From: Carallia brachiata
Lineage: Eukaryota > Streptophyta > Magnoliopsida > Malpighiales > Rhizophoraceae
Direction: 5' to 3'
Length of the DNA stretch: 64,000 nucleotides
NCBI GenBank assembly: GCA_021464245.1
Contig: JADCRB010000024.1
Location: 1,490,181-1,554,180 of the forward strand
The notes beneath the pieces were generated by a model, which was not told where the DNA came from, made no database searches, and saw only the letters and a list, made by a program, of their open reading frames with translations. Position 1 is the first letter of the stretch. Each line of letters starts with the position of its first letter. The translations under genes and the position numbers were made by a program. Shown piece by piece: positions 1 through 11,525 of this stretch.

Positions 1-361
1 AAGAAAAAAGATGTTCGCAGACATACAAAATATAAAATAGGCAACAAAAAATAATAGATTCTAATTATTATTTGTACGTTACGTTTTATCTTTATATATT
101 TACTGCGAGTTGGTTTTATCTTCTAACGGAAACTGGTAGGCTACATACATTGGGTATATCATAGGTTTTTTGATGTCTAATTATTGTTTTTTTTTGGCTT
201 GTTTGTTCTGTGTTTGAGGGTTGGTTGGCTTAATTGTACTGCTCTTCCGTAATTGTTATTGTTTTGGTTATTTGTTATTGTCTAATTACGTTACGTTTTT
301 TTTTTTTTTTTTGTTGGTATATATAACTTACGGCTGCCTTCCTTTGTCTGCAGATTACAGG
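1..361 (+). other. 3' part of the AGO1 copy 1 leader intron plus 8 nt of 5' UTR
   Basis: From about base 105 this matches the leader intron of AGO1 copy 2 (about 29300-29513). The intron ends in a CTGCAG acceptor at 353 and leaves eight UTR bases before the ATG at 362, the same spacing as in copy 2 and in the AGO1 fragment at 26525-26532. Bases 1-100 do not match copy 2, so an insertion or old divergence starts there. The promoter of copy 1 lies outside the window. Confidence 0.7.
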
Positions 362-3300
362 ATGATGAGGAAGAGAGGAACTCCAGCTCCTGGAAGTGGA
401 AGTGAAGGTCAAGGTTCTGAGACCCAGAAAGCTGGTGGCGGCAGAGGTTCCCAAGGCCCACCTCAACAGCTAGGGGCAAGAGGTGGAGGAAGAGGACCTC
501 AAGCCGGTAGGGGTCCGGGGCCCCAGTATCAGACAGGGGGACGTGGGGGTGGCTCTGGTAGTGGCCGTGAAGGGGTTGGGACACCACAGCAGCAACAATA
601 TTCGGGGACTTCTGAATACCAAGGCAGAGGGTTGCCTCAGCGAGGCAGTGGAGGAGGATATGGAGGTGGTAGCGGTCGAGGAGCAGGAGGAGGAGGACCA
701 TCTTTTGGTGGCCCATCTAGACCGTCAGTACCCGAGCTGCATCGAGCTACGCCGTCTTCATATCAAGGTGGGATGACTTCTCGGCCCACGGCACCTATGC
801 CAGGTTCTTCTGCCAGGCAACCGGAACTGTCACCTACGTCACTATCTCAGCAAATACAGCAATTGTCTATCGAGCAAGAAGCTTCTTCCAGTCAGGCAAT
901 TCAGGCTCTGCCTCCACAATCAAGCAAACCGATGAGGTTTCCCCTTCGGCCTGGCAAGGGTACCATTGGCACGAAGATTATTGTCAAGGCCAATCATTTC
1001 GCTGCTGAATTGCCAGACAAGGATCTGCACCAGTATGAGGTGAGTTTTTTTTTTTTTGCCACTCCGGCAAGTTAACTTCAATATACTGTTTGTTATTTAA
1101 AATGCAAAAGGTTAATAATTGTTGCCGATATAAATAGGTTACCATCACGCCAGAAGTGACGTCGAGGGGTGTAAACCGCGCAGTCATGGAGCAGCTGGTT
1201 AAATTATACAGAGAATCTCACCTTGGGAAGCGTCTTCCTGCCTATGATGGGAGAAAAAGCTTGTATACTGCAGGGCCCCTTCCTTTTAAGTCCAAGGAGT
1301 TCAAAATTCCTCTCACTGATGAAGATGAAGGAGCCGGCGGCCAAAGGTTCGTATTTATTTATTTATTTATTTATTTTTTAATGTATGAGGTGGGGTGTTT
1401 TTGGTGTGACTGGGCTGGGGAGCGTGTTTATTTTCTTTACGAGTTTAAAATGTTCATATTATGTTTTCCTTTCTCCACTGTTAACATTTTTTTTTTTGGT
1501 TCTGGATGCAGGAGAGTGAAAGAGTTCAGAGTTGTGATCAAATTCGCTGCACGTGCTGACCTGCACCATTTAGGGCTCTTTTTGCAGGGAAGGCGGGCTG
1601 ATGCACCACAGGAAGCTCTTCAAGTTCTGGACATTGTCCTTCGTCAAATGCCTAGTGCTAGGTGCTAATTGTGTCCTTAATTGAAATATTTGTATGCATG
1701 TCCTTGTTTGATTGGGCATTCATACTGAATAACGCGTTGGGATATATTGTAGGTATGTCCCTGTGGGTCGATCATTTTATTCTCCTCATATTGGGAGAAG
1801 ACAGCCTCTTGGCGAGGGTTTGGAGAGTTGGCGTGGCTTCTATCAAAGTATTCGTCCTACTCAGATGGGACTCTCACTGAACATTGGTATTCCATTGTTA
1901 TTGTTTTTCCTGTCAATTTTTGGCTCTTTTTTTTTTCTTTATTTGAGTTAGATCTTCACATCTGCACCATTTCAAAGTGCTATTGAACGTTATTAGTTTC
2001 TCTTTTTGAATTAGCTATTGGCATCATGTCCCTTGTGCAGATGTGTCATCCACTGCTTTCATTGAGCCACTCCTTGTAACTGATTTTGTGGCTCAACTAT
2101 TGAATAGAGATGTTTCCGCCCGACCATTGTCTGATTCTGACCGTGTAAAGGTTAGAACATGTTCATCCTTTATTTTTTTAAAAAAAAAATTGAATGGCTA
2201 TCATTGTTAGGTTATTCTGTTATGGACTAATTTTTTACTAAAAAAAAATTTGATATTTGAGTGTATTTGTCCCGGACAGTATGATGACTAAAACTGTAAC
2301 TTATATTTTTTTAACAAAAACTAATATTTTTAAAATTTTTTTACTTTTATATTTTATTTATTTCAAAAACATAAATCGCAATTTCAACTAAAATACTGTA
2401 GTAGAAAAAAAAGTCCATGCTTGCTGTTTTTACTATTACTACATGTCATAATACAGTGACATTATTGCAAAACCATTCTTAGTTGTTTGATGGCAAATTC
2501 CATTATATATCCCTTTCATGCACGGTGAAATTTGCTTCTTCGAATTTATGTTTTAATGAAAACTCTATAATGTGTCAATCAACAGATCAAAAAGGCTCTC
2601 AGAGGAGTCAAGATAGAAGTTACACATCGTGGAAATATGCGCAGGAAGTACCGTATAGCTGGCTTAACATCCCAGACAACACAAGAGCTGACGTAAGTTA
2701 TTGTTCGGCGATTGTTAAATTGTTGTAGTTCCTTTTCCCAACTCCGATACTCAATGTTTTTCTCTGGCATGATTTTTTGTTCTTTAGCTTCCCGGTTGAT
2801 GACGGAGGGACCTTGAAATCTGTTGTGAAGTACTTTCAGGAGACGTATGGTTTTTCAATTCAACATACTCAATTGCCCTGTCTGCAAGCAGGGAATCTGC
2901 AGAGACCGATTTATTTGCCAATGGAGGTAAGTGCATCTTGACGCTCTAATTTGGATATGGGGATTGGATATGCCTGCTTATGCATTAACATTATTGTAAA
3001 CAGGTGTGCAAGATTGTTGAAGGTCAAAGATACTCGAAGAGATTGAATGAGCGACAGATTACTGCTTTGCTGAAGGCAACCTGTCAGCGTCCTCAAGAAA
3101 GGGAGTATGATATTATGCAGGTATGATCTTGTGTGGTGTGGGCTAAATTGGATTTTTGTTAAGGTACTGTCATGTTTAATGAGTGCCCCAAAGGTTTGTA
3201 ATTTCCCAGCTTCATTTTGTAGTCTTTGGTTCTTGAACCCTTAAGAAATTCTGTTGTGTATTTTGTCCGACAATGGCAGAATATGATTTATCTAGACCTT

Positions 3301-6300
3301 CCAGGGTGTGAATGATGAATACTATTAGAAAGGTTTATCTCGCAGCTAGATGATCGCTTTCTAGTAAAATGGTTGCATTTGGAAACGGCGCTAAGATTTG
3401 AGAGTTTCTCTCAAGTTTAATTTCGGGTTTCCTAGTGGTAGTTCACTGCAATGTCAAAACTGTTTTGGTCTTCTCCATAGAATGTTAGTATTCATGTTTG
3501 AATTTGAACTTTGCTTCTGCCTATTTTTCTCCTTTATTTTATGATAAGTCTGTTGACGTAGATGATTGGGATTTAGGGGCTTGTTGTGCTATACTGAATT
3601 TTTTGTTACTTCATCACATAGAACTGATCAATAATGATTATAACCTTCTGTGCATCATGTTGGGTTTCTAACATGTTTCCTTGTGTTCTAAGTGCCCTCT
3701 TTCACCGTCAGGGACAAGTGAGACAAAAAAAAAAAAATCTAACATACGGAATTGCTTTTCCAGACGGTTCAACATAATGCTTACCAAAATGATCCTTACG
3801 CAAAAGAGTTTGGAATCAAAATTAGTAATAGGCATGCTTCGGTTGAAGCTCGAATACTTCCTCCACCATTGGTAAATTTCTTTCTTTCACTTCACCCCCT
3901 CGAACTTCATTTAATGCGGTATCAGATGGCTATCTGTTGTTTTATCTTGTTTGTGCAGCTTAAATATCATGACACTGGTAGAGAGAAGGATTGCACACCC
4001 ACTGTTGGTCAATGGAACATGATGAACAAGGTACTTCTCCAATATATGATGAATAAAAATGTGTTCGATATGACATTTCTTAGTTTAGTTCAAGGTCTGT
4101 GCTTGTGTTAGCTTGTTTCCCTGTGATTTCGTCCGTGTGGTTGAAGTCTGCACTTCCAAGTATTTAGTGGCCTACTAGCCAAAGGACTCTCAAGGTTACC
4201 TGGCGGGGAGATGGAAACTAGCCTGCCAATAATTCAACATGGCGGACAATAGACAAACAAGAAGACGTGCAAAGCCTGAGTTTTGAATGGTCTAGAATAA
4301 AGAAGAGGGTACAAAGACAGCAACATCACTTTCAAATATCACATTTTGAATGACTCTTTCTTTTATCATTTCTCTTTGCTTGTGCAAGACTCCTACTGGC
4401 AACAAGTTAATTGATTGTTAAAGACATTGATTAGACAGTAGAGCATCCTTGAGTCTTGTAGGTGAGGCAGAACGTATAAAAGTTGTTGCAACTTACAATT
4501 GAGATCAGCTCAAATTGAAGCCCCTCAGTATGAGGATAGATGCCCCATGTTGGTCTTAAAAACAATTGTGGATGAATAGGAGAGCAATGTTATTTTCACT
4601 TTATACACATTTTTATTAAATTTGAATGGGCTAGTGGCTGCATGGTTCTGGAACATGCGCTTGCACAATGTGCTTCTGTTTTAAGGTTTTCTCTTGGGAG
4701 GGGTTGGCAGACCAAGTGACATTGTGAATGCAGAATGCCATACATTTTGATTTGTTGACCATTTGTTACAGAAATTGGTCAATGGGGGAACCGTGACCAA
4801 CTGGTTCTGCATAAATTTTTCTCGAACTGTCCAAGACAGAGCAGCCAGTGAATTTTGCTCTGCACTTGCCGACATGTGTAACACCTCTGGCATGGTATGA
4901 ACTTCTCTGTGATTTCTGGTACGTGTTTCACTAACAATCTGTTGGTGATTCTGAGCATGGGATGCTGCTTATATGCAGGCATTTAATCCTCAACCTGTTA
5001 TCTCTCCTTTCACTGCTCGCCCTGAGCAAATGGAGAACATCTTAAAGACCAAGTACGCTGAAGTGATGAAGAAGCTCCCACAACAGCACAAGCATCTCGA
5101 CCTGCTTATTGTGATTCTCCCAGATAATAATGGGTCCCTTTATGGTACGAACATGAAACAGCCAGCCCTATGATGTGTCTTTATATATCATTTTGGAGAG
5201 CATATTAATTTATGTCATCTTACTACTATTGATACTTCTAAGAGTCCATTGCATCATGATTTATTTTTTCTTCACTGGTTTTGTTATCCCATGCAGGTGA
5301 CTTGAAAAGGATTTGCGAGACAGAACTTGGAGTTGTTTCCCAGTGCTGTTTGACAAAGCATATTTTCAAGATGAGTAAGCAATATTTGGCCAATGTGGCC
5401 TTAAAAATAAACGTCAAGGTTGGAGGAAGAAATACAGTTCTTGTTGATGCATTGACAAGGCGTATCCCTTCGGTCAGCGATCAGCCTACTATTATATTTG
5501 GTGCTGATGTTACACATCCTCACCCTGGGGAGGACTCAAGTCCATCTATTGCAGCTGTATGCTATTCTTTTTTGTTTTTTTTTGGCAGCTTCTGAATGCC
5601 TTGTTACGGGTCCACCTGATTAGGCACTGAAGTTTCAGTGCTCCAACTAAATATTGCTACAATTTAAATGCAGGTTGTGGCTTCCCAAGATTGGCCAGAG
5701 ATTACAAAATATGCTGGTTTGGTTTGTGCTCAAGCCCATCGACAAGAGCTCATCCAAGATCTATATAAGACATGGCAAGATCCTGCGAAAGGAACGGTCT
5801 TTGGTGGAATGATCCGGTGTGTTTCTTTTTTTTTCTTTTCTTTTTAGTCAACTCCGGGTACCCCACTTCTCCCCCTTACTTCTCCCCCCCCCCCCCCCCA
5901 ACCAAAACAAAAAAAAAAAACCCAAGGCTTATGGAGGGCACACCATGTAACCCTGGCATTGGCTTAGTAGTTCTTTGAGTGAGAACATTTCACTACCTGT
6001 GAGGGTTAAGAATGCTATATTCAATGGGTATATTGAAGACATACACTCTCTGCCTTTTTTGTATGGGCTATTTATGTGAGAAGGAATCATATTTGCCCGT
6101 CTTTTCAATCTGCAGGGAACTTCTCATATCTTTCCGCGCATCAACTGGTCAGAAGCCCCGGCGAATTATATTCTACAGGCATTGTCTCGTTGTCCCATAA
6201 GCTATCTCCTTACTTGCTGCTGCTGTGGTTAATAATGTATTCTCTACATTTTACATTTCAGGGATGGAGTTAGTGAAGGTCAATTCTATCAAGTTTTGTT

Positions 6301-7458
6301 GCATGAACTTGAGGCTATTCGCAAGGTTAAACTAGTTTCCTTGAAAACTATTTCCTCCAGTTTATCTTGCTCTCTTTGCACACTATTTTGTTTGAATTTG
6401 GTGCATTTTCTCAACCGTTGTCTGTTTCCCTCTTTTCTATTTAATGCAGGCATGTGCTTCTTTGGAACCAGATTATCAACCACCCGTAACATTTGTGGTG
6501 GTTCAAAAGCGCCATCACACAAGGTTGTTTGCCGATAACCATCGTGACCAGAGATCTGTTGACAGGAGTGGGAATATACTGCCTGGTAACCGATTTAGTT
6601 AAATTTTTTTTAGATATGTGATATTTGGTTCGGGTTGTCTTAGTTTTGACTGATTTGTGTGATGCTGAATCTCCTCTGCATGGCAGGTACTGTTGTCGAT
6701 TCGAAGATCTGCCACCCAACTGAATTCGACTTCTATCTGTGTAGCCATGCTGGAATCCAGGTAGCACCAAGTTTAGTTGCCAATGTTTTGATGGGCTCGA
6801 GTACTTGTTACATTTATTAATCTCTCAGTATGGTGAACAGGGTACAAGCCGTCCAGCTCATTACCATGTGCTCTGGGACGAGAACAAGTTTACAGCTGAT
6901 GGGCTGCAGTCGCTGACAAACAACCTTTGCTACACGTAAGTCCATTGTCCTCTTGGAAGCATTTGATGTTTCTTACTTCGTTGCAGACTAGTACTCTTCA
7001 ATAAATGCCAAATGATTTTTGGGCTAACTTGAGCTGTTAAAACTTAAAATTGTTTTGCAGGTATGCGAGGTGCACACGTTCTGTTTCCATCGGTTAGTTC
7101 TCCGCTTTCTTCCTCTCCCTCTCTTTGTTGCCTCCCCCGCTCCCCTTCTTCGGATAAGCAGTTGGTTTAAATATGTCTGCCACAAGAAAATTTTATTACA
7201 ATATCCATTTCGTGATCTGCAGTGCCCCCTGCTTATTATGCTCATCTTGCTGCATTTCGGGCACGTTTCTATATGGAGCCTGGGACCTCAGACAGTGATA
7301 CAGCCACAGGACGCGGAGGCATGGGTGGAGGTGGTGGTGCACGGGGCACTCGTGGACCTGGTGCTGGTGCTGGTGCTGGTGCTGGTTCTGCTGTGAGACC
7401 CTTACCGGCCCTGAAGGAGAATGTGAAACGATTTATGTTTACTGATAAGGGGGTGTGA
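362..7458 (+). CDS. AGO1: ARGONAUTE 1 (AGO1), copy 1, full length but diverged
   Basis: Small-RNA-guided slicer of the RISC complex, loaded mainly with miRNAs. Coding exons: 362-1039, 1138-1346, 1512-1661, 1753-1886, 2041-2150, 2586-2692, 2788-2926, 3004-3120, 3764-3871, 3959-4030, 4772-4894, 4979-5144, 5297-5556, 5674-5816, 6116-6178, 6262-6325, 6450-6585, 6687-6760, 6841-6935, 7061-7092, 7223-7458. They sum to 3216 nt, in frame (1071 aa; Arabidopsis AGO1 is close to 1050). Order: Gly/Gln-rich N-terminus (about 1-190), N, PAZ, MID, PIWI. The tetrad is complete: D775 (in [12 protein letters not shown]), E816 (in HRQELIQDL), D861 (in RDGVSEGQ), H1001 (in [11 protein letters not shown]). Oddities are the MMRKRG start (MVRKRR is usual) and a frameshifted C-terminus ending MFTDKGV instead of VMFYC. 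The intron at 6179-6261 has a GC donor. Function as a slicer is likely but weakened constraint is visible. Confidence 0.93.
729..749 (+). promoter_or_regulatory. miR168 target site in AGO1 copy 1 (weakened)
   Basis: The 21-nt site sits in the first coding exon where AGO1 mRNAs carry their miR168 site. Against miR168 as I remember it, there are mismatches at miRNA positions 2, 14 and 20. The first two also occur in Arabidopsis AGO1. There are extra G:U pairs at positions 6 and 8 that copy 2 lacks. Cleavage is still possible but should be less efficient. Confidence 0.75.
6179..6261 (+). other. GC-AG intron in AGO1 copy 1
   Basis: The 83-bp intron starts GCATTG and ends TTTCAG. It splits the Arg codon immediately before catalytic Asp861 (exon end TTCTACAG, next exon GGATGGAG). 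No in-frame GT donor is nearby in this copy. The equivalent intron of copy 2 (35083-35165) also starts GCATTG. Confidence 0.8.
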
Positions 7459-7800
7459 CCCAGTCCGTCCCTTGTGCGTCTTTTGGCTTTTGTTGCATGG
7501 GGAACTTTCCATCCTAGCGCTCAGATTGTCATCAAAATTCTATTTTTAATTTATTTGTGGATCTTAAATTCGAATGCAGCCGATGCAATTAGTTTGCCTT
7601 GCGGCTCATATATATTATCTCACTATCATTCAAAGAAATGATCTTTGATGAGAATTGATGCATAACATGGATAATTTTCGCGTTATTCTTCTTAAAACAA
7701 GGTTCTATGTTATCGATGTACATCAGTTCTTTATTTATTTATATATCTTTCCATTTATAATTTTAAGTTCTGAACATTCAATGTAATTCTCATTGAAGGA
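7459..7800 (+). other. 3' UTR and 3' flank of AGO1 copy 1
   Basis: Closely similar to the segment after the copy 2 stop codon (36354-36690), including the stretch around TAATTTATTTGTGGATC. It therefore belongs to the duplicated unit. No further gene is seen. Similarity to copy 2 breaks at about 7800. Confidence 0.7.
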
Positions 7801-7819
7801 ATTTATCTAATAAAAATGT

Positions 7820-8345
7820 TATAAATGAGTAATTTAAAACAAAATTCTTTATTTGTAGCTAAATAATTATTCAAAAAAAAAGTAGCTAAATAATCAATGA
7901 GTTTTAATTTTTGTAATTTTTTTATATTTTTATCTCTAAGTATAATTTGTAAAAACAATTAATAAGTTTTTAAATTTTGAAATTTTTTTATATTTTTTAT
8001 TCCTAATTATAATTTGTAAAATTTTAAAAATAATCTATTAGTATTAATAATCATTTTAATGTTCCCTCAAAATTTTTGTTTTATTTTTTATAATAATAAT
8101 ATTATGAATGAGTAGTTTAGAGAAAACTTCTTTTTATTTGTGGTTAAACAATTAATGACTTTCAATTTCTATAATTTTTTATATTTTTATCTCTAATTAT
8201 AATTTGTAAAAACAATTAATGAGTTCTAACTTTTAAATTTTTTTATATTTTTATCTCTAATTATAATGTGTAAAAATTTTAAAGTAATTTATTAGCATTA
8301 ATAACCATTTTAATGCTCCTTCAATTTTTTCATTTTATTTTTTTC
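7820..8345. repeat. Two-unit tandem duplication, unit about 240-285 bp
   Basis: Unit 1 (about 7820-8095) and unit 2 (about 8103-8345) share the same order of AT-rich words. Each starts near ATGAGTA, continues through TATAATTTGTAAAAACAATTAAT and ends near CATTTTAATGYTCC. They differ by point changes and small indels. Confidence 0.65.
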
Positions 8346-9773
8346 CTAGCTAATTAAACAAATGGGGGTTTTATATTAACCATTCACTAAGCTTCTAAAT
8401 CGAAAAATATGTGTAAGTCATTTCTTAATAATTATGGTTATTTTTTTCCTAAGAAAGAATGAAAATAATGAAAGAGATAATAAGACTATAAAATCATATT
8501 TTTAAAAATAATGTAAAGCAGATCGATATTTAAATTTAATTTTTCTTCTGCTTAAATTACATATCATATCTATTTATTTATTTATCTATATATTCTATAC
8601 TTATCTCATCTAATAACAATAATATAAAGGAGAAGTTAAGAAAAAGCTAAAAATTAATGCAACAAACCTTCAAAATTTTAATTACAATAAATATTTATAG
8701 AAAAAATTCAAAATATTGTAAAGAAAATTAATAAAATTATCATAAATATTAATATAAAAAATTTCATTAATCACAAAATTAATTGCAATAAAAGTAAGAG
8801 AAATATTAGGTAACAATATTTAGATAGTAATAAAATAATATAAATTGTTGGACGATTGAAATATGAAAAAAGAAAAACAGATAAGCTTTTAGAAATTATA
8901 AATAAATTAATGGTCAATATTAATTTTGGATAATAAATTATAATTATAAAGATATTACCCTCTTCTGATTCTCTCTCCCCTATTATGCACAATTATTATA
9001 AACAGTTATATGTAGTATAAATAACTTAATAAATTCTTGCATTTAATTAGGAACAGTTGATTTTTTTCAACCTGATATTGACTTAAGAAATGGGATTAAC
9101 GGACGGTACCCTTTAAATTCCTTAGAATCGTCTCGCTTAATTACTTATTATAATCAGTTACCAAACATATCGTCAATTTCACCGTACTCCTTCCCTAAGA
9201 GGACTTGAGTATAAGCTCTAAAAAATTATGAATCTAATGTTCTAGGCTATGCTCTTGCTTTCATATGGCTGCAGGGGAAATACAACCTTATGAAAAGGTA
9301 ACAAATATTACAAATATTTTTAAAAAATTATTCTACTCATTTTAAACTTGTTAGTGTTATACATAGTTGATGTGTTCTATATCCAATGTCTTCTTCTTTT
9401 CTGCTATTTTTTAGTCTGGAGAGCTTCCATGGATGGAATGTTGCCAAAGGGCATAACACGTTCTCACGTATTAGTTCTGTAAATTCCAATTTCTTATGCT
9501 TTCCCTTACTCTTCTTCTTTTGATTATATCACGTTAAGGACAATCTTCAATCATCACATAGCGAAATTGAGCTTGAACATGTTTAGTATTGTGTCCTATT
9601 AACAAATATGTACGAATTTGGATCTATAAGCACTAATATATGATGCAATTTATTTACATTATTTGTTACTTGTGTAATCTGGTATTGTGAAACTAGAGAC
9701 CTGAAAAATTCATATATTACCCACCTCTTCAATTTTACCATCTAGCAGTAGCCACTAATTAGTGCAGAGACCA

Positions 9774-9775
<2 letters not shown>

Positions 9776-9806
<31 letters not shown>
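9776..9806. repeat. TA dinucleotide microsatellite
   Basis: An uninterrupted TA/AT run of about 31 bp. Confidence 0.95.
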
Positions 9807-9808
<2 letters not shown>

Positions 9809-10312
9809 TTGATTTTTTTCCTTAGTGTGAACATGATTTAATCCATCCCCAGCAACAATGTAAACATGCTACAGGATAGAGAGATATGCAAGCAACATGG
9901 CTAATGTTCAAGGTCATAGCCCTTTTTGGGCCTTTGTATAAAGTCTCATTTAACCATGACTTCAATCCTGCTAATGATGCACCATGCCAATTGAAAATAG
10001 GTAATAATTCATTTTTTAAAAAAGATTTTGGGTGCAACTAAGGAGCCAATCAATTATTTGATGATTTCTTTGTTTTTTGTGATTATGCCCTTGCTATCAA
10101 TTTTGGTTTTTATTTCAATGGAGTATTTAATCAATTTTTGTTGTTTTTTTCTTTCTCATTTTAAATCTTCAGTGGAGTATGTAATCAGTACATCATGCAA
10201 AAACAAGCCACAATAATATTGGAGATTAAAATTGACTAAAAAAATTGTAACATAAAATTATAAATATTAATCTAATAAGCTCTGTAATGCACAATCTTAA
10301 TTCTAATTTAAA

Positions 10313-10560
10313 TATAATTTTATCCTAAAAAGCTCAATGTGAGGCTATAAAAAGCAAAGCCTTTGCTGGACTTGGCTAGTGGATCACTTTAACATCACCA
10401 CATTTGTTTTTTTTTTTTTTGGACTGAACATCACAACAAAATTAATTGTCGTTGCACATTCTTCTACGGCCCTATGATGCGGAAAAGCGCTTTGGAGGCA
10501 TGAACTAAAACCAAAAAAATAATTAACTTGATGTATGGAGGCTCTTTATGATGTGATAAG
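10313..10560 (+). other. Distal part of the duplicated AGO1 3' flank
   Basis: Matches 36691-36950 after copy 2 with many scattered substitutions. Both copies keep a CTATAAAAAGCAAAGCC word and the TGATGTATGGAGGCTC word near the end. Similarity stops at about 10560 and 36950, marking the right edge of the duplicated unit. No ORF is shared. Confidence 0.7.
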
Positions 10561-10787
10561 GGTCACTGGGCCCCAAACCTTCCCCAACCTGAAAACACTC
10601 CAACTCTCCGATGGCGACTTCGTTCTCTTTCGAAGTTATCAAATGGTAATTGTTATTTTTTTATTTTTAATTTTAAGAGCCGTTTCATTTATTATTCTCA
10701 ATTTTGTTTAACCAATTCCCACCTCCAGATCCGGGTAATTTAAAAAACTTTCTCCGCTATTTGGCTTTAGTCTTTGCACATGGAAAG
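10561..10787. other. Left flank of the copia insertion
   Basis: Contains a short GC-richer island with an ATG at 10612 reading 11 codons (MATSFSFEVIK) up to a possible GT donor at 10646. I do not recognise it, and no continuing exon was found beyond the copia element. The last five bases, GAAAG, are the left target-site duplicate. Confidence 0.4.
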
Positions 10788-11484
10788 TGTGGGGTCAACC
10801 CCAAAATTAGAAGAATAAATAATGAAAGAAAGAGAGTGAGTGGGAGACAAAGGAGAGAATGTGATAGGAAGAGAGAGAAAACAAAAAATTGAAAAACTAG
10901 AGAGAGAGGCCGAGAGCTTGGGGAAGAAGAAGAAGAAGAAGAAAAGGGAGCATTCCAAAGATCCAACGGTGGATTTGCTCCGATTGAGTCCGTTTTCGTA
11001 TGTTCATCTCGGGAACGTGCTCTACACATCCAACGGTTCAGATCTTCCATTAGTCCCTCCGGTTCTACTGTAGTTCCACCATTTGGTGAGATTGTTCTCT
11101 TTTCTGAGTATATCGTCTGTGTGATGATATTGTAGAGAATTGGTGAACCAAGAATGTGTTTCTTGATGAATTTCTAGTACGTATAGGTGAACTCTGGTTG
11201 TGTACTGGAAAGTACTGTGATCCCATTACATAGTGGAAGTTTTGCTGGACTAGCGTCCCGTGGTTTTTCTCTCCATATCGGGGAGTTTTCCACGTAAAAA
11301 TTCTGGTGTCTCGATATTATTTTTCTGCTGATTATTGCTGCTTGGTTGGTGATTGTTGGTACTGGTGAAATTAGTATCCTGTCTATTTATTAATCCGTAG
11401 GGAAAGAGGAAGATCCGGGACCGGGGCCTGTTTGGTTGCTGTGTTGATATCAGTAATTATTGTGATCATATCCTTTCCCCAACA
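10788..11484 (+). repeat. 5' LTR of the copia element
   Basis: 697 bp, from TGTGGGGTCAACCCC to CCCCAACA. It contains a (GAA)n stretch near 10925. Confidence 0.95.
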
Positions 11485-11485
11485 G

Positions 11486-11503
11486 TGGTATCAGAGCTTT
11501 GGG
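11486..11503 (+). other. Primer binding site of the copia element
   Basis: Starts TGGTATCAGAGC one base after the LTR. This is the usual complement to the 3' end of initiator-methionine tRNA in plant copia elements. Confidence 0.85.
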
Positions 11504-11525
11504 TTCTGTGTTTGGGATTAATTAA

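Larger units (their letters stand above)
7801..10312. other. 2.5-kb AT-rich block present after copy 1 but absent after copy 2
   Basis: The duplicated 3' flank is contiguous at copy 2 (about 36690) but split here by about 2.5 kb. The block is AT-rich with no convincing coding exon. It contains a two-unit tandem duplication and a TA microsatellite, listed separately. I could not find terminal repeats at its edges, so insertion here and deletion at copy 2 remain equally possible. Confidence 0.6.

Noticed and set aside
291..716. Long antisense and other-frame ORFs over the Gly-rich AGO1 N-terminus (also 29490-29858 and 29643-29933)
   Set aside because: Repeated GGX codons keep several frames open; the AGO1 frame explains the sequence and the others match nothing.
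10612..10646. Possible first exon MATSFSFEVIK split from its gene by the copia insertion
   Set aside because: Only 11 codons, and no matching second exon or family was found on the other side of the element.
10925..10945. GAA trinucleotide run as an independent microsatellite
   Set aside because: Part of both LTRs (also near 15665), so it belongs to the copia element.
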